Source: Paludibacteraceae bacterium
GTDB taxonomy: Bacteria; Bacteroidota; Bacteroidia; Bacteroidales; Paludibacteraceae
Length of the DNA stretch: 61,977 nucleotides
Direction of reading: 5' to 3'
Assembly: GCA_017961765.1 (NCBI GenBank)
Contig: JAGCWQ010000092.1
Coordinates: 1-61,977, forward strand
In this document: positions 24,636 through 32,346 of the stretch, one piece after another
Layout of the letters: each line of letters opens with the position of its first letter
Numbering within the stretch: the first letter of the stretch is position 1
The notes under the pieces: generated by a model
Told to the model about the DNA's origin: nothing
The model's input: only the letters and a program-made list of their open reading frames with translations
The model's database searches: none
Program-made: the position numbers and the translations under genes

Positions 24636-25273
24636 TTTAAATTCCAATTTTTTACAATTTCAGATACTCGTTGATAATCGCCACTCGTGTCAATGTCATA
24701 TGCTCTAACTAAAATGCCTTTCATTGGCAAATGATCTTCAATTATATTAAAAACATTTTCTTTGGCACAAGTGACTTTATCTCTTTTAATGCATGCTGGT
24801 CCTGTCCATTCATAATTGCCATGTTCTCTGGAGAATGATGTTACGTTTCCGTTTGCATCTGTGTTTACAAATACGGCCTCCTCAGATGATTTTTCGGAAT
24901 AGCAAATAAATTCATCTTCTTGGGCTAATATACGGGTTACATCATCTGGATGGACTAACAAGTCTCCATCCCATTCTATGACATATTCATTCGTGTTCTT
25001 TGCCCCAATGTAGAAGCTTGCCCCTGTTTTTGTTTCAAAATATTGGTGGTTATATACAAAAATTACATCATTTCGATATTTCAAAACCTCCTTGATGATT
25101 TCTTCTGCTTGATATCCAACTACTATTCGAATGTCTTTTACACTTTTCAGCAATTCCAATTGCCATGAAATCAAAGTCCTTCCATTTATCTTGATGAGAG
25201 ATTTGTTTTGCCCCAGTCCAAGTCTGGATCCAATGCCGGCACAACTTATAACAACTGATTTAGTAAATTGCAT
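24632..25273 (-). CDS. Nucleotidyltransferase (MobA/LicC-like NTP transferase)
   Basis: This 213-residue protein has the sugar- or choline-phosphate nucleotidyltransferase fold. SVVISCAGIGSRLG followed by KSLIKINGRTLI is the G-x-G-x-R...K nucleotide loop, and VIEWDGDLLVHPDD (around 102-115) holds the metal-binding D-G-D. The C-terminal GDYQRVSEIVKNW resembles the ending of phosphocholine cytidylyltransferase-like enzymes. It would activate a phosphorylated small molecule as a CDP- or NDP-derivative for the LicD downstream. It overlaps the upstream HAD-like gene by 28 nt and the methyltransferase by 4 nt, so the products are probably made in step. LicC-like function is likely but not proved by sequence. 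Confidence 0.82.
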   Translation of the reverse strand: MQFTKSVVISCAGIGSRLGLGQNKSLIKINGRTLISWQLELLKSVKDIRIVVGYQAEEIIKEVLKYRNDVIFVYNHQYFETKTGASFYIGAKNTNEYVIEWDGDLLVHPDDVTRILAQEDEFICYSEKSSEEAVFVNTDANGNVTSFSREHGNYEWTGPACIKRDKVTCAKENVFNIIEDHLPMKGILVRAYDIDTSGDYQRVSEIVKNWNLK

Positions 25274-25851
25274 AAAGTGATTTCGTTAAATATTATGTAA
25301 TCAGATTTCGAGGTGACATGGTAAGATGGAATTTTGTTGTGTGTAAAAACAACGGAAATGTTGGATGTCCGTAGAGCCTCTATATCACTATCCCTAGAAC
25401 CAATGTATACGACAGAAAAACCATCATTCTGGAATGCCGAAACAATGTTTTCTTTTCGTATAATTTCTCTTAGTTTTACGATATGTCCATCTTCTGAAAC
25501 ATCAACATTGGAACATGAATATTTGCAGTTGAAATTAGTTAGCAACTCATTACAAATGCATGCTGGTAATTCTGATACGATGTGACACAATGATGAGTTA
25601 TTCTGAATAAACGATTTTATAAGTTCATAAACTTTTATATTGGACACTTGTTTTTTTATATCTGAAATAGAGTATTTGCCCAAATGAAATATTTCTTTTA
25701 TCAAAACCTCGTCGGGATGGGTTTCTTTTTCGTCATTCTCCAATTTTTCGTCATTCTCCAATCCTTTTCGAATGGCAGAAAATAATCTTTCTGAAAGAAT
25801 AATCTCATCCAGATTAAAAATGAATTTTTTGTTGACTTTGTTACCTTTCAT
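25246..25851 (-). CDS. HAD-superfamily-like protein lacking key catalytic aspartates
   Basis: The start at 25851 (MKGNKVNKKF) is chosen because a promoter box lies 22 nt upstream and the strand-1 motif follows at once. The 201-residue protein resembles the HAD-IB phosphatases that accompany NTP transferases in glycan clusters: strand 1 with N-L-D-E (around 12-15), and near the C-terminus VVYIGSRDSDIEAL (around 162-175). In active HAD enzymes strand 1 reads D-x-D and the late motif reads G-D-x-x-x-D. Here the nucleophile is N and the late motif is G-S-x-x-S-D, so phosphatase activity is doubtful. A tandem 18-bp duplication lies within it. It may be a scaffold, a decaying enzyme, or act differently. 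Confidence 0.65.
   Translation of the reverse strand: MKGNKVNKKFIFNLDEIILSERLFSAIRKGLENDEKLENDEKETHPDEVLIKEIFHLGKYSISDIKKQVSNIKVYELIKSFIQNNSSLCHIVSELPACICNELLTNFNCKYSCSNVDVSEDGHIVKLREIIRKENIVSAFQNDGFSVVYIGSRDSDIEALRTSNISVVFTHNKIPSYHVTSKSDYIIFNEITLCNLLNQLL
25727..25762. repeat. Perfect tandem 18-bp duplication inside the HAD-like gene
   Basis: The unit ttttcgtcattctccaat occurs twice in a row (25727-25744 and 25745-25762). It keeps the frame and encodes the repeated residues LENDEK-LENDEK in the helical insert. It looks like a recent slippage event. Confidence 0.85.
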
Positions 25852-25873
25852 AAAGAGAAGTCTATTTGCAATA

Positions 25874-25881
25874 CAAATGTA
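25874..25881 (-). promoter_or_regulatory. TACATTTG box (-7) for the LicD operon
   Basis: On the - strand TACATTTG matches TAnnTTTG, 22 nt upstream of the start codon at 25851. The -33 region is T-rich but has no exact TTTG at the expected distance. It would drive the four genes down to 23253. Confidence 0.5.
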
Positions 25882-25979
25882 GAAAAAATGGAAGTAAAAA
25901 AATAGAGAACACATAAAAACTTAGGTTTTATTCTCTTCTCTTTTGCTTGATGCATTCCCATATTCCCAAAACGAATTGT

Positions 25980-25987
25980 TATCTTTG
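25980..25987 (+). promoter_or_regulatory. TATCTTTG box (-7) for the ATP-grasp gene
   Basis: TATCTTTG matches TAnnTTTG exactly. Transcription would begin at about 25992, after the first ATG at 25990, which favours the second in-frame ATG at 26017 as the true start. No good -33 TTTG is present at the right spacing. The box is divergent from the LicD operon promoter. Confidence 0.5.
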
Positions 25988-26016
25988 CCATGAAAAACGA
26001 TACGAACAACTTTGAG

Positions 26017-27195
26017 ATGAGAAAATTGCTAATCATAGGTGCCTCGGCACTACAGCTTCCTGCTATTTTGAAGGCGAAGGAGATGGGGCTTTATGTTGCT
26101 GTGGCGGATTACAATCCTAATGCCGTGGGAATCCCTTTTGCAGATCAATATTTTAATGCAAGCACAATAGATGTAGATGCCATATGTAAGGTGGCCCAGG
26201 ATTTTCATCCGGATGGAATCATGACTCTTGCCACGGATATGCCGATGCGTTCTATTGCGGCGGCAACTTCGATGCTTGGCTTGCCCGGTATTTCGGTCGA
26301 TACGGCTTTAAAATCGACCGACAAGTGGGAGATGATTAAGGCATTTGTCTCAAATGGGGTTGAGGCTCCCCAATATCTGTTTTTGTCTGATTCACAAGAT
26401 TTGCAAGCGCATCGTGGAGAAATCCGTTATCCTTGTGTGATGAAACCAACGGATAATGCAGGTAGCCGTGGGGTTATCTTGATTCAAAAACCGGATGAAT
26501 TGGATTCGGCTTATCAATATAGCAGTTCGCAGTCGCATTCTGGTCATGTTATCGTGGAAGAATATATGCAGGGACGGGAAGTGAGCGTTGAAGTGGTTGT
26601 TTATCATGGAGTTCCACATGTGCTAGCTGTGACGGATAAGTTGACGACTGGAGCTCCATACTTTGTGGAGATGGGACATTCGCAGCCGTCTCAGTTGCCG
26701 GAACCTGATTTGGAGCGCATCAGAGACCTTGCTTCGAGAGCAGTCCTATCTGTGGGGATAGAGAATGGCCCTGCCCATGTGGAGATTATCTTGACGGCGG
26801 ATGGCCCGAAGATGGTAGAGTTGGGCGCACGTATGGGAGGCGATTGTATCACAACTCATTTGGTGCCGCTCTCCACGGGTATTGATATGGTAAAGGCCAC
26901 TATCGACATCGCACTGGGTGATGAGCCAGATTTGAGGCAGAGACTCCATAAAGCGAGTGCTATCCGATTTGTCGATGCTAATGTCGGTAAGATTCGTTCT
27001 ATCGGCGGGGAAGAGGAGGCTATGCTCCAACCGAATGTCAAATGTGTCCAATTCTTTAAGCACGTAGGTGACGAAGTGATGGGTATCCACAATAGCCTTG
27101 ACCGTGCGGCGTGTGTCATTGCTCAGGCGGATACGGTAGGAGAGGCGGTCTCGGCTTGCGAAAAGGGAGTGGCCAAGTTGAAAATTGAGAGTTAA
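26017..27195 (+). CDS. ATP-grasp family ligase (copy 1)
   Basis: This 392-residue ATP-grasp protein would join a carboxylate to an amine or thiol with ATP. It starts MRKLLIIGASALQLPAI (preATP-grasp strand), has TDMPMRSIAAA, the ATP-binding MKPTDNAGSRGVIL loop (around 141-154), the VEEYMQGREVSVEVVV strand (around 184-199), and MVELGARMGGD, whose E and R/D side chains bind metal and nucleotide. The layout is that of the carbamoyl-phosphate-synthase-like group found in glycan and peptide clusters. It starts the second + strand cluster. A second ATP-grasp is at 38101-39300. What it ligates is unknown; an amino acid on a sugar is possible. Confidence 0.85.
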   Translation: MRKLLIIGASALQLPAILKAKEMGLYVAVADYNPNAVGIPFADQYFNASTIDVDAICKVAQDFHPDGIMTLATDMPMRSIAAATSMLGLPGISVDTALKSTDKWEMIKAFVSNGVEAPQYLFLSDSQDLQAHRGEIRYPCVMKPTDNAGSRGVILIQKPDELDSAYQYSSSQSHSGHVIVEEYMQGREVSVEVVVYHGVPHVLAVTDKLTTGAPYFVEMGHSQPSQLPEPDLERIRDLASRAVLSVGIENGPAHVEIILTADGPKMVELGARMGGDCITTHLVPLSTGIDMVKATIDIALGDEPDLRQRLHKASAIRFVDANVGKIRSIGGEEEAMLQPNVKCVQFFKHVGDEVMGIHNSLDRAACVIAQADTVGEAVSACEKGVAKLKIES

Positions 27196-27506
27196 GGAAT
27201 AAGAATTATTAGGGGTGGAAAGGGTGAATTGACAAATCCTCTTGTTCCTGAGTTTGGGCTTCTTTTGCTTTCGTGTGACTGTTGTTTGATGCCAACGATT
27301 ATAGATCTCTATAGCGTCATTGAGAAAGGAAGGGAAAGGCTAAGGTCTGTTAGTAAAATCTAAATTCAAAATCCAAATCCAAATTCATAATAATTCTTTA
27401 TTTTTGTACATAATAACGTTTCTCTGGCTATCCTTTTTTGGAAATATGTTAGTCAGAAAGGCGAAGCTGTGTGTATATCTTTCTAATAGTTTTTATGTTG
27501 GGCTTG
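27196..27506 (+). other. Gene-free stretch upstream of nucleotide-sugar dehydrogenase
   Basis: This 311-nt gap holds no convincing gene. An imperfect microrepeat of A-rich six- to seven-base units (AAATTC, AAATCC, AAATCC, AAATTC) lies at about 27362-27387. A TATTTTTG box at 27399-27406 could be a -7 element for the gene at 27507, though no TTTG lies 20 nt upstream. Confidence 0.4.
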
Positions 27507-28772
27507 ATGGAAAGAGTGAAAATCTGTGTGATAGGTTTAGGGTATGTCGGGTTGCCGTTGGCACGTCTATTCTCAACTAAGTATGAGACGGTTGGATTCG
27601 ACTTGAGTCAGATACGGGTGGATGCGTTGATGGCGGGGCATGATACGACGCTTGAAGTCCCAGACGAACTTCTGCGAAAGGCTTTGGCCAATGGATTTCG
27701 TTGCACGACTTCTGAGGAGGAGATTCGTGATTGTAATGTCTATGTTGTGGCTGTGCCTACGCCTGTCGATGTGAATAACCGTCCTGACCTTGCTCCATTG
27801 CTCTCTGCGAGCGAGATTGTGGGGCGCGTCCTTTCTAAGGGTGATGTAGTGGTTTATGAATCGACGGTCTATCCTGGAGTCACGGAGGAGGAGTGTATCC
27901 CCACGGTGGAGCGGGTGTCTGGGTTGACGTATAACGTCGATTTCTATGCAGGCTATTCTCCTGAGCGTGTCAATCCTGGCGATAAAGAACATACCGTGGA
28001 TAAGATCAAGAAAGTTACTTCGGGATCAACTCCAGAGGTGGCTGATTTCGTTGACGGACTCTACAATAGTGTCCTTCTCAATGGCACGCACAAGGCACCG
28101 AGCATACGGGTGGCGGAGGCTTCTAAGATTATAGAGAACTCGCAGCGGGATGTCAATATTGCCTTCATGAATGAATTGGCCAAAATATTCAATGCCATGG
28201 GCATCAATACCAACGATGTGATCGAGGCTGCGGCTACGAAGTGGAATTTCATCAAGATGAAGCCGGGTTTGGTAGGAGGACATTGCATATCAGTCGATCC
28301 CTATTATCTTATCCAGAAAGCGCAGGTTTATGGTGTGTTGCCACGTATCATGTCGTCCGCACGTCGCTTGAACGACGGTATGGGTGCATATGTTGCCGAA
28401 CAGACTATTAAGTGTATGAATAAGAAGGGGGTGATGGTAAAGGATGCGAAGATTCTTATCTTGGGTATCACTTTCAAGGAGAACTGTCCCGATATTCGCA
28501 ACACCAAGGTGGTGGATATTTATCATACGCTATCGGAATACACAAGCAACATTGTTATCTATGACCCATGGGCAGATCCTGAACAGGTGAAGCGTGAGTA
28601 TGGTCTCGATATCATCAATAGCTTGCCGGATGGAACTTTCGATGCCGTTATTCTTGCGGTGGCGCATAGACAATTCCTTTCATTGGATGCCCGTTCCCTA
28701 ACCACCCCATCAGGCGTGGTTTACGATGTGAAGGGCGTGTTGGGAAGAGGAGTGAGTGACGGAGAGTTGTGA
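27507..28772 (+). CDS. UDP-sugar 6-dehydrogenase of the TviB/WbpO/WbpA type
   Basis: This NAD-dependent enzyme oxidises C6 of a UDP-hexose or UDP-HexNAc twice to give a uronic acid donor. From the ATG at 27507 it is 421 residues. Motifs are the N-terminal dinucleotide fold CVIGLGYVGLPLA (around 7-19), VAVPTPVD (around 81-88), the E-S-T-V-Y-P-G strand (around 118-124), and the catalytic cysteine C260 in VGGHCISVDPYYL. The C-terminal NAD half contains LGITFKENCPDIRNTK. TviB/WbpO/WbpA-type members act on UDP-GlcNAc or UDP-GalNAc, whereas UDP-glucose enzymes differ in the GGxC-x-P-K region. An acidic sugar in the second glycan follows. Upstream in-frame starts at 27471 and 27495 are less likely. 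Confidence 0.9.
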   Translation: MERVKICVIGLGYVGLPLARLFSTKYETVGFDLSQIRVDALMAGHDTTLEVPDELLRKALANGFRCTTSEEEIRDCNVYVVAVPTPVDVNNRPDLAPLLSASEIVGRVLSKGDVVVYESTVYPGVTEEECIPTVERVSGLTYNVDFYAGYSPERVNPGDKEHTVDKIKKVTSGSTPEVADFVDGLYNSVLLNGTHKAPSIRVAEASKIIENSQRDVNIAFMNELAKIFNAMGINTNDVIEAAATKWNFIKMKPGLVGGHCISVDPYYLIQKAQVYGVLPRIMSSARRLNDGMGAYVAEQTIKCMNKKGVMVKDAKILILGITFKENCPDIRNTKVVDIYHTLSEYTSNIVIYDPWADPEQVKREYGLDIINSLPDGTFDAVILAVAHRQFLSLDARSLTTPSGVVYDVKGVLGRGVSDGEL

Positions 28773-28930
28773 CGAAGTAAGGAAGGTGGATCTGATGCTT
28801 TTTTAGAGATGGCTTAAATTTGATTCAAAATACTTTTAGAGAGAAAAATTCTCGCATCTTTGATGTTGCCCTTTGGTAGATAGTGTGGGACAATAGCAAA
28901 TTTGAGTAGTTTCTTAATTATATCTAGTAG

Positions 28931-30025
28931 ATGAAGACAATAACAACAACATACTACTTTGGGACCAACTATGGTGCTACGCTACAAGCATATGCATTGC
29001 AACAGACCATCAAGAGTTTGGGCCATGAAAATGAAATATTAGATATTGTTAGTGTTCCAGAGAAAGCGAAAGGAGATTTCTCTCCAATTCAATTGATAAA
29101 AAAATGGTATATTCGATACCTCTCTTTTAAACGAAGGAGGCAGTGCGCAATATTACGCCAACATTTTGCAGATTTTCATAAGCGTTATATGGGGTTTACG
29201 AGAAAGTATGCAAGTATGGACGAGTTGCGTAGTGATCCGAAGTCGTTGGAATATGATTGTTTAATTACAGGAAGTGATCAGGTTTGGAATCTTAGAACTA
29301 AACCTGATTTTGTTGATTCCCGTCTTCTTCTTTTCGGTTCTAAAAGTAGCCGTCGATTTAGTTACGCAGCTAGTCTTGAAGAACTCAATTATACTGAAGA
29401 ACAAAAAGATCGAGTCAAGGAGGCTTTGAGGCATTTTAATGGTATTTCTTTAAGAGAAGAATCTGCTCGTGTCTATATAGAATCCTTTACGGGACTCAAG
29501 TGTGAACGTATCATAGATCCGGTGTTTCTTCTTTCTAAAGAGGATTGGACAAAGCTAGCTCGGAATCCTCGCATCCAAGGCCCATACATTCTTTGTTATC
29601 AGGTTTTGCGTAATACTCGGATGGAAGAAGTCGCATATCGGCTCAAGGAGGCAACAGGTTATCCTATCGTTTCCATTTGCAATAGTTCTATTCGTTGGAT
29701 AAGGGCTGATTATACATTCTTTGATGTTTCTATTGAAGAATTTTTGGGATTTTATAGTCATGCTGCGTTCATTGTTAGTGCCTCTTTCCATGGGGTAGCA
29801 ATGGGGTTGGTATTCGAGAAACCTGTATATGCAATGGTGAAGAATATTCGTGCGGATAGAATTAGAAATCTAATGAATATCATGAATCTTCAAAGCTATA
29901 TAGTTGTACAAGATACTAAAGATGAAATCGTAGAATATGATAGGGTTAAAATCGAACAGATGAAGGCTATCATAGAAGAAGAACGTGAAAAGGGAATAGA
30001 TTTCCTTAGAAAGATGCTTTCATAA
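28931..30025 (+). CDS. Polysaccharide pyruvyl transferase family protein
   Basis: Members move pyruvate from phosphoenolpyruvate onto a sugar as a ketal, giving a negative charge, at the membrane. This 364-residue protein begins with TTYYFGTNYGATLQAYALQ (around 5-23), the usual strand-glycine-rich start, and has CLITGSDQVWN (around 111-121), YAASLEELNYTEEQ, and the IDPVFLL segment. The later SASFHGVAMGL (around 280-290) is the H-containing donor-binding motif of the family. It precedes a Wzy gene and an F420-hydrogenase-beta-type protein, a neighbour pairing seen in other Bacteroidota capsule clusters. Substrate and linkage are not known. Confidence 0.88.
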   Translation: MKTITTTYYFGTNYGATLQAYALQQTIKSLGHENEILDIVSVPEKAKGDFSPIQLIKKWYIRYLSFKRRRQCAILRQHFADFHKRYMGFTRKYASMDELRSDPKSLEYDCLITGSDQVWNLRTKPDFVDSRLLLFGSKSSRRFSYAASLEELNYTEEQKDRVKEALRHFNGISLREESARVYIESFTGLKCERIIDPVFLLSKEDWTKLARNPRIQGPYILCYQVLRNTRMEEVAYRLKEATGYPIVSICNSSIRWIRADYTFFDVSIEEFLGFYSHAAFIVSASFHGVAMGLVFEKPVYAMVKNIRADRIRNLMNIMNLQSYIVVQDTKDEIVEYDRVKIEQMKAIIEEEREKGIDFLRKMLS

Positions 30026-30028
30026 AAG

Positions 30029-31204
30029 ATGCTCAGGAAAGGGGATAAAATATATATATTAACTCTTTTGTCGCTTGCGGCTTTTTTAATTATGAAGGTG
30101 CAGAGGGGGTTTAGTGCGTCTGAGGAGCAAGGTGGACTGTGGAATATTATTCAGGGAATATATGCTGTCTTTGGCTTGTACCAATGCTTCAAATTAAAAG
30201 ATAGTTGCCTTCGTTTCAGCATGATTAGGAGATACAAGACATTTGTGTTTACTATATGGGTAATGTCTTTTTTTGTGATGCTTTTCACTATAGATTTTGG
30301 AGTAAATTCGTTGTTCCGTTTCATAATGATTCCCGATGGTTTTTTGTGTTTTATGGTATTTTATAGGATAGGGCTTACGAATGATATTAGAAAATATCCA
30401 TATATCTTATATATTACTTTTTTGATAATCGTATATATTTTGTATACTTCAATGCGTACTTATTATTATGTGTTAGATGATGATAAGGGAGCGGTGGCTG
30501 ATGTCTATTACATAGTGGGATTATTACCAATAATTTTTATTTATACACCTAAGAAACTTAGAATACTTCCCTTTTTGTTGACTAGTATAGCAGTCATGAT
30601 GTCGGGCAAACGAGTCGGATTTTTGGCTTTGTCTGTGATACTTGTTTTGTACTTTTTATCGAATGATTCTGATTATCGAAAATCATTTATTTCTAAGTTG
30701 CTTGTATTTGTGACGCTGTTTTCCGTCTTGTATTTTGTAGTTGTCTCTTTTTCTGAAATGTTTGATCTTCAGATGTTTGAAAGATTGGAGAGGTTGGAGG
30801 AAGATGGGGGCTCAGGACGGGCGGAGAAATGGGAAGCCGTATGGAATGTTACATCTTCGGAGCAGAGTATTTGGCCGTTACTATTGGGTCATGGATATGG
30901 AGCTGCATATAATCAGTTAAGGGGGCATGTACATAATGATTTCTTGGAGTTTTTTTACAATTATGGAGTAATAGCTTTTGTTTTGTATATTTCTTTTTTT
31001 GTCTCCATGGTAAGAGAATGTATCCTTATGTATCATATACACTTCACTTATGCGCGTGAGTTCATGGTTGCTGTTGTCATATCTATATTTTTGGCAATGT
31101 TTTCATTTTATGCAATTGATTGTACTCATATCACTTGTTGTTCTGTGAGTTTAGGACTTATCTTGGCGGAGTGGTACAAATTTCAAATAAGGAATAAACT
31201 ATGA
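30029..31204 (+). CDS. Wzy-like polysaccharide polymerase/ligase membrane protein
   Basis: This 391-residue protein has roughly ten hydrophobic helices. A central loop contains LEEDGGSGRAEKWEAVWNV (around 252-270), followed by LLGHGYGAAYNQL and HVHNDFLEFFYNYG (around 305-318), the H-N-x-x-L-x-x-x-x-x-Y-G pattern of O-antigen polymerases and ligases. It resembles the protein at 2257 in layout but not closely in sequence. It starts 3 nt after the pyruvyl-transferase gene and shares ATGA with the iron-sulfur protein gene, so these are co-translated. It probably polymerises the second glycan. Confidence 0.82.
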   Translation: MLRKGDKIYILTLLSLAAFLIMKVQRGFSASEEQGGLWNIIQGIYAVFGLYQCFKLKDSCLRFSMIRRYKTFVFTIWVMSFFVMLFTIDFGVNSLFRFIMIPDGFLCFMVFYRIGLTNDIRKYPYILYITFLIIVYILYTSMRTYYYVLDDDKGAVADVYYIVGLLPIIFIYTPKKLRILPFLLTSIAVMMSGKRVGFLALSVILVLYFLSNDSDYRKSFISKLLVFVTLFSVLYFVVVSFSEMFDLQMFERLERLEEDGGSGRAEKWEAVWNVTSSEQSIWPLLLGHGYGAAYNQLRGHVHNDFLEFFYNYGVIAFVLYISFFVSMVRECILMYHIHFTYAREFMVAVVISIFLAMFSFYAIDCTHITCCSVSLGLILAEWYKFQIRNKL

Positions 31205-32346
31205 ATAGAATAGAGTTAGATTCAAATTATTGTTGTGGATGTTCCGCATGTGCTAATGTCTGCGCGAATGGGGCAATTACAATTAAGGAGGGTGAACGAG
31301 GCTTTCTTCTCCCTTTTATAGATGAAGACAAGTGTGTGGGTTGTGGTTTGTGTAAAAAGGTATGTGATTTCAAGAAGGTAGGTCAGATGGATAATAATAC
31401 CCTTCATGCTTACTCTCTTGTCCATAGTGATGAAGATACTCTGAAGAATAGTACTTCTGGGGGTGCATTCACGGCTCTTTCAGATGTGGTATTGAAGTTT
31501 GGTGGTAAGATTGTTGGTGCTCTTATGGAGGATGATTTTTCGATTCATCATGTCATTACAGATGATTCTTTCTTGCGTAATAAGATGAGAGGATCCAAAT
31601 ATGTCCAAAGTGACATGTCGGATATTTATACCTCTATTAAAGACACCCTAAACTCGGGATGCAAGGTCTTGTTTATTGGTACTCCTTGTCAATGTGCTGC
31701 GGTTAAGAGTTTCTTTGCCTTAAAATCAGAAAATCTCTATGTCGTAGATTTCCTTTGTCATGGGGTGCCTAATAATAAAATGTTTAAAGAACATATAAAC
31801 TTCCTTGAAGAACAATATGGGAAGAAAATAGTGGGCTTCTCTTTTAGGGATAAGCGCTACGGTTGGGGCTCTTATAATAGTATTAATTTTAATGCGGATG
31901 GTACAATTGATGCAAGGTGGATTAATCGGGCATATTGTAATTTTTTTCTAGCCAATTTATCTCTTCGTGATAGTTGCTATAATTGCAAGTATCGTTCTCT
32001 TTATAGACCCTCCGATATTACTATTGCAGATTTTTGGGGGATTGAAAAACTTGCGAAAAAGTATAATCATGCAGGGGTGTCAATGGTGTTGACTCATTCA
32101 GATAAAGGTGAAGAACTTTTGAACCAAGTTAAATCTCAATGTGAAATTGTAGAGTATCCTCTTGATAGAGTAGTATATAGAATGAATGATAAACCGGTTA
32201 CCCGTCCTAATCGGTATGCTGCATTTTGGGATATTTATAAGGTTGAGGGATATTCTGCATTGGTGAAAAAGTTCTTTGATAATTCTTTCAAATCTAGAGC
32301 TCGCCATGAAATTCGTAAAATAGCCAAATTGTTAAGGCTTTGTTGA
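31201..32346 (+). CDS. Ferredoxin / F420-hydrogenase beta-subunit family protein
   Basis: This 381-residue protein begins with a two-cluster ferredoxin domain: CCGCSACANVC (around 10-20) and CVGCGLCKKVC (around 47-57) each give four-cysteine 4Fe-4S sites. The following FrhB-type domain includes STSGGAFTAL (around 85-94), GTPCQCAAVKSFF (around 160-172), DFLCHGVPNN, and SCYNCKYRSLYRPSDI (around 257-272), an additional cysteine motif. FrhB-like proteins bind a flavin and carry out electron transfer, and paralogues recur in capsule clusters near pyruvyl transferases. It probably reduces a sugar nucleotide or lipid-linked sugar, but the partner is unknown. F420 itself is not expected in this organism. 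Confidence 0.9.
   Translation: MNRIELDSNYCCGCSACANVCANGAITIKEGERGFLLPFIDEDKCVGCGLCKKVCDFKKVGQMDNNTLHAYSLVHSDEDTLKNSTSGGAFTALSDVVLKFGGKIVGALMEDDFSIHHVITDDSFLRNKMRGSKYVQSDMSDIYTSIKDTLNSGCKVLFIGTPCQCAAVKSFFALKSENLYVVDFLCHGVPNNKMFKEHINFLEEQYGKKIVGFSFRDKRYGWGSYNSINFNADGTIDARWINRAYCNFFLANLSLRDSCYNCKYRSLYRPSDITIADFWGIEKLAKKYNHAGVSMVLTHSDKGEELLNQVKSQCEIVEYPLDRVVYRMNDKPVTRPNRYAAFWDIYKVEGYSALVKKFFDNSFKSRARHEIRKIAKLLRLC

Noticed and set aside
31201-32346. Reading the iron-sulfur protein as a true F420-reducing hydrogenase subunit.
   Set aside because: There are no other hydrogenase genes, and the context is a glycan cluster; the family name alone does not imply F420.
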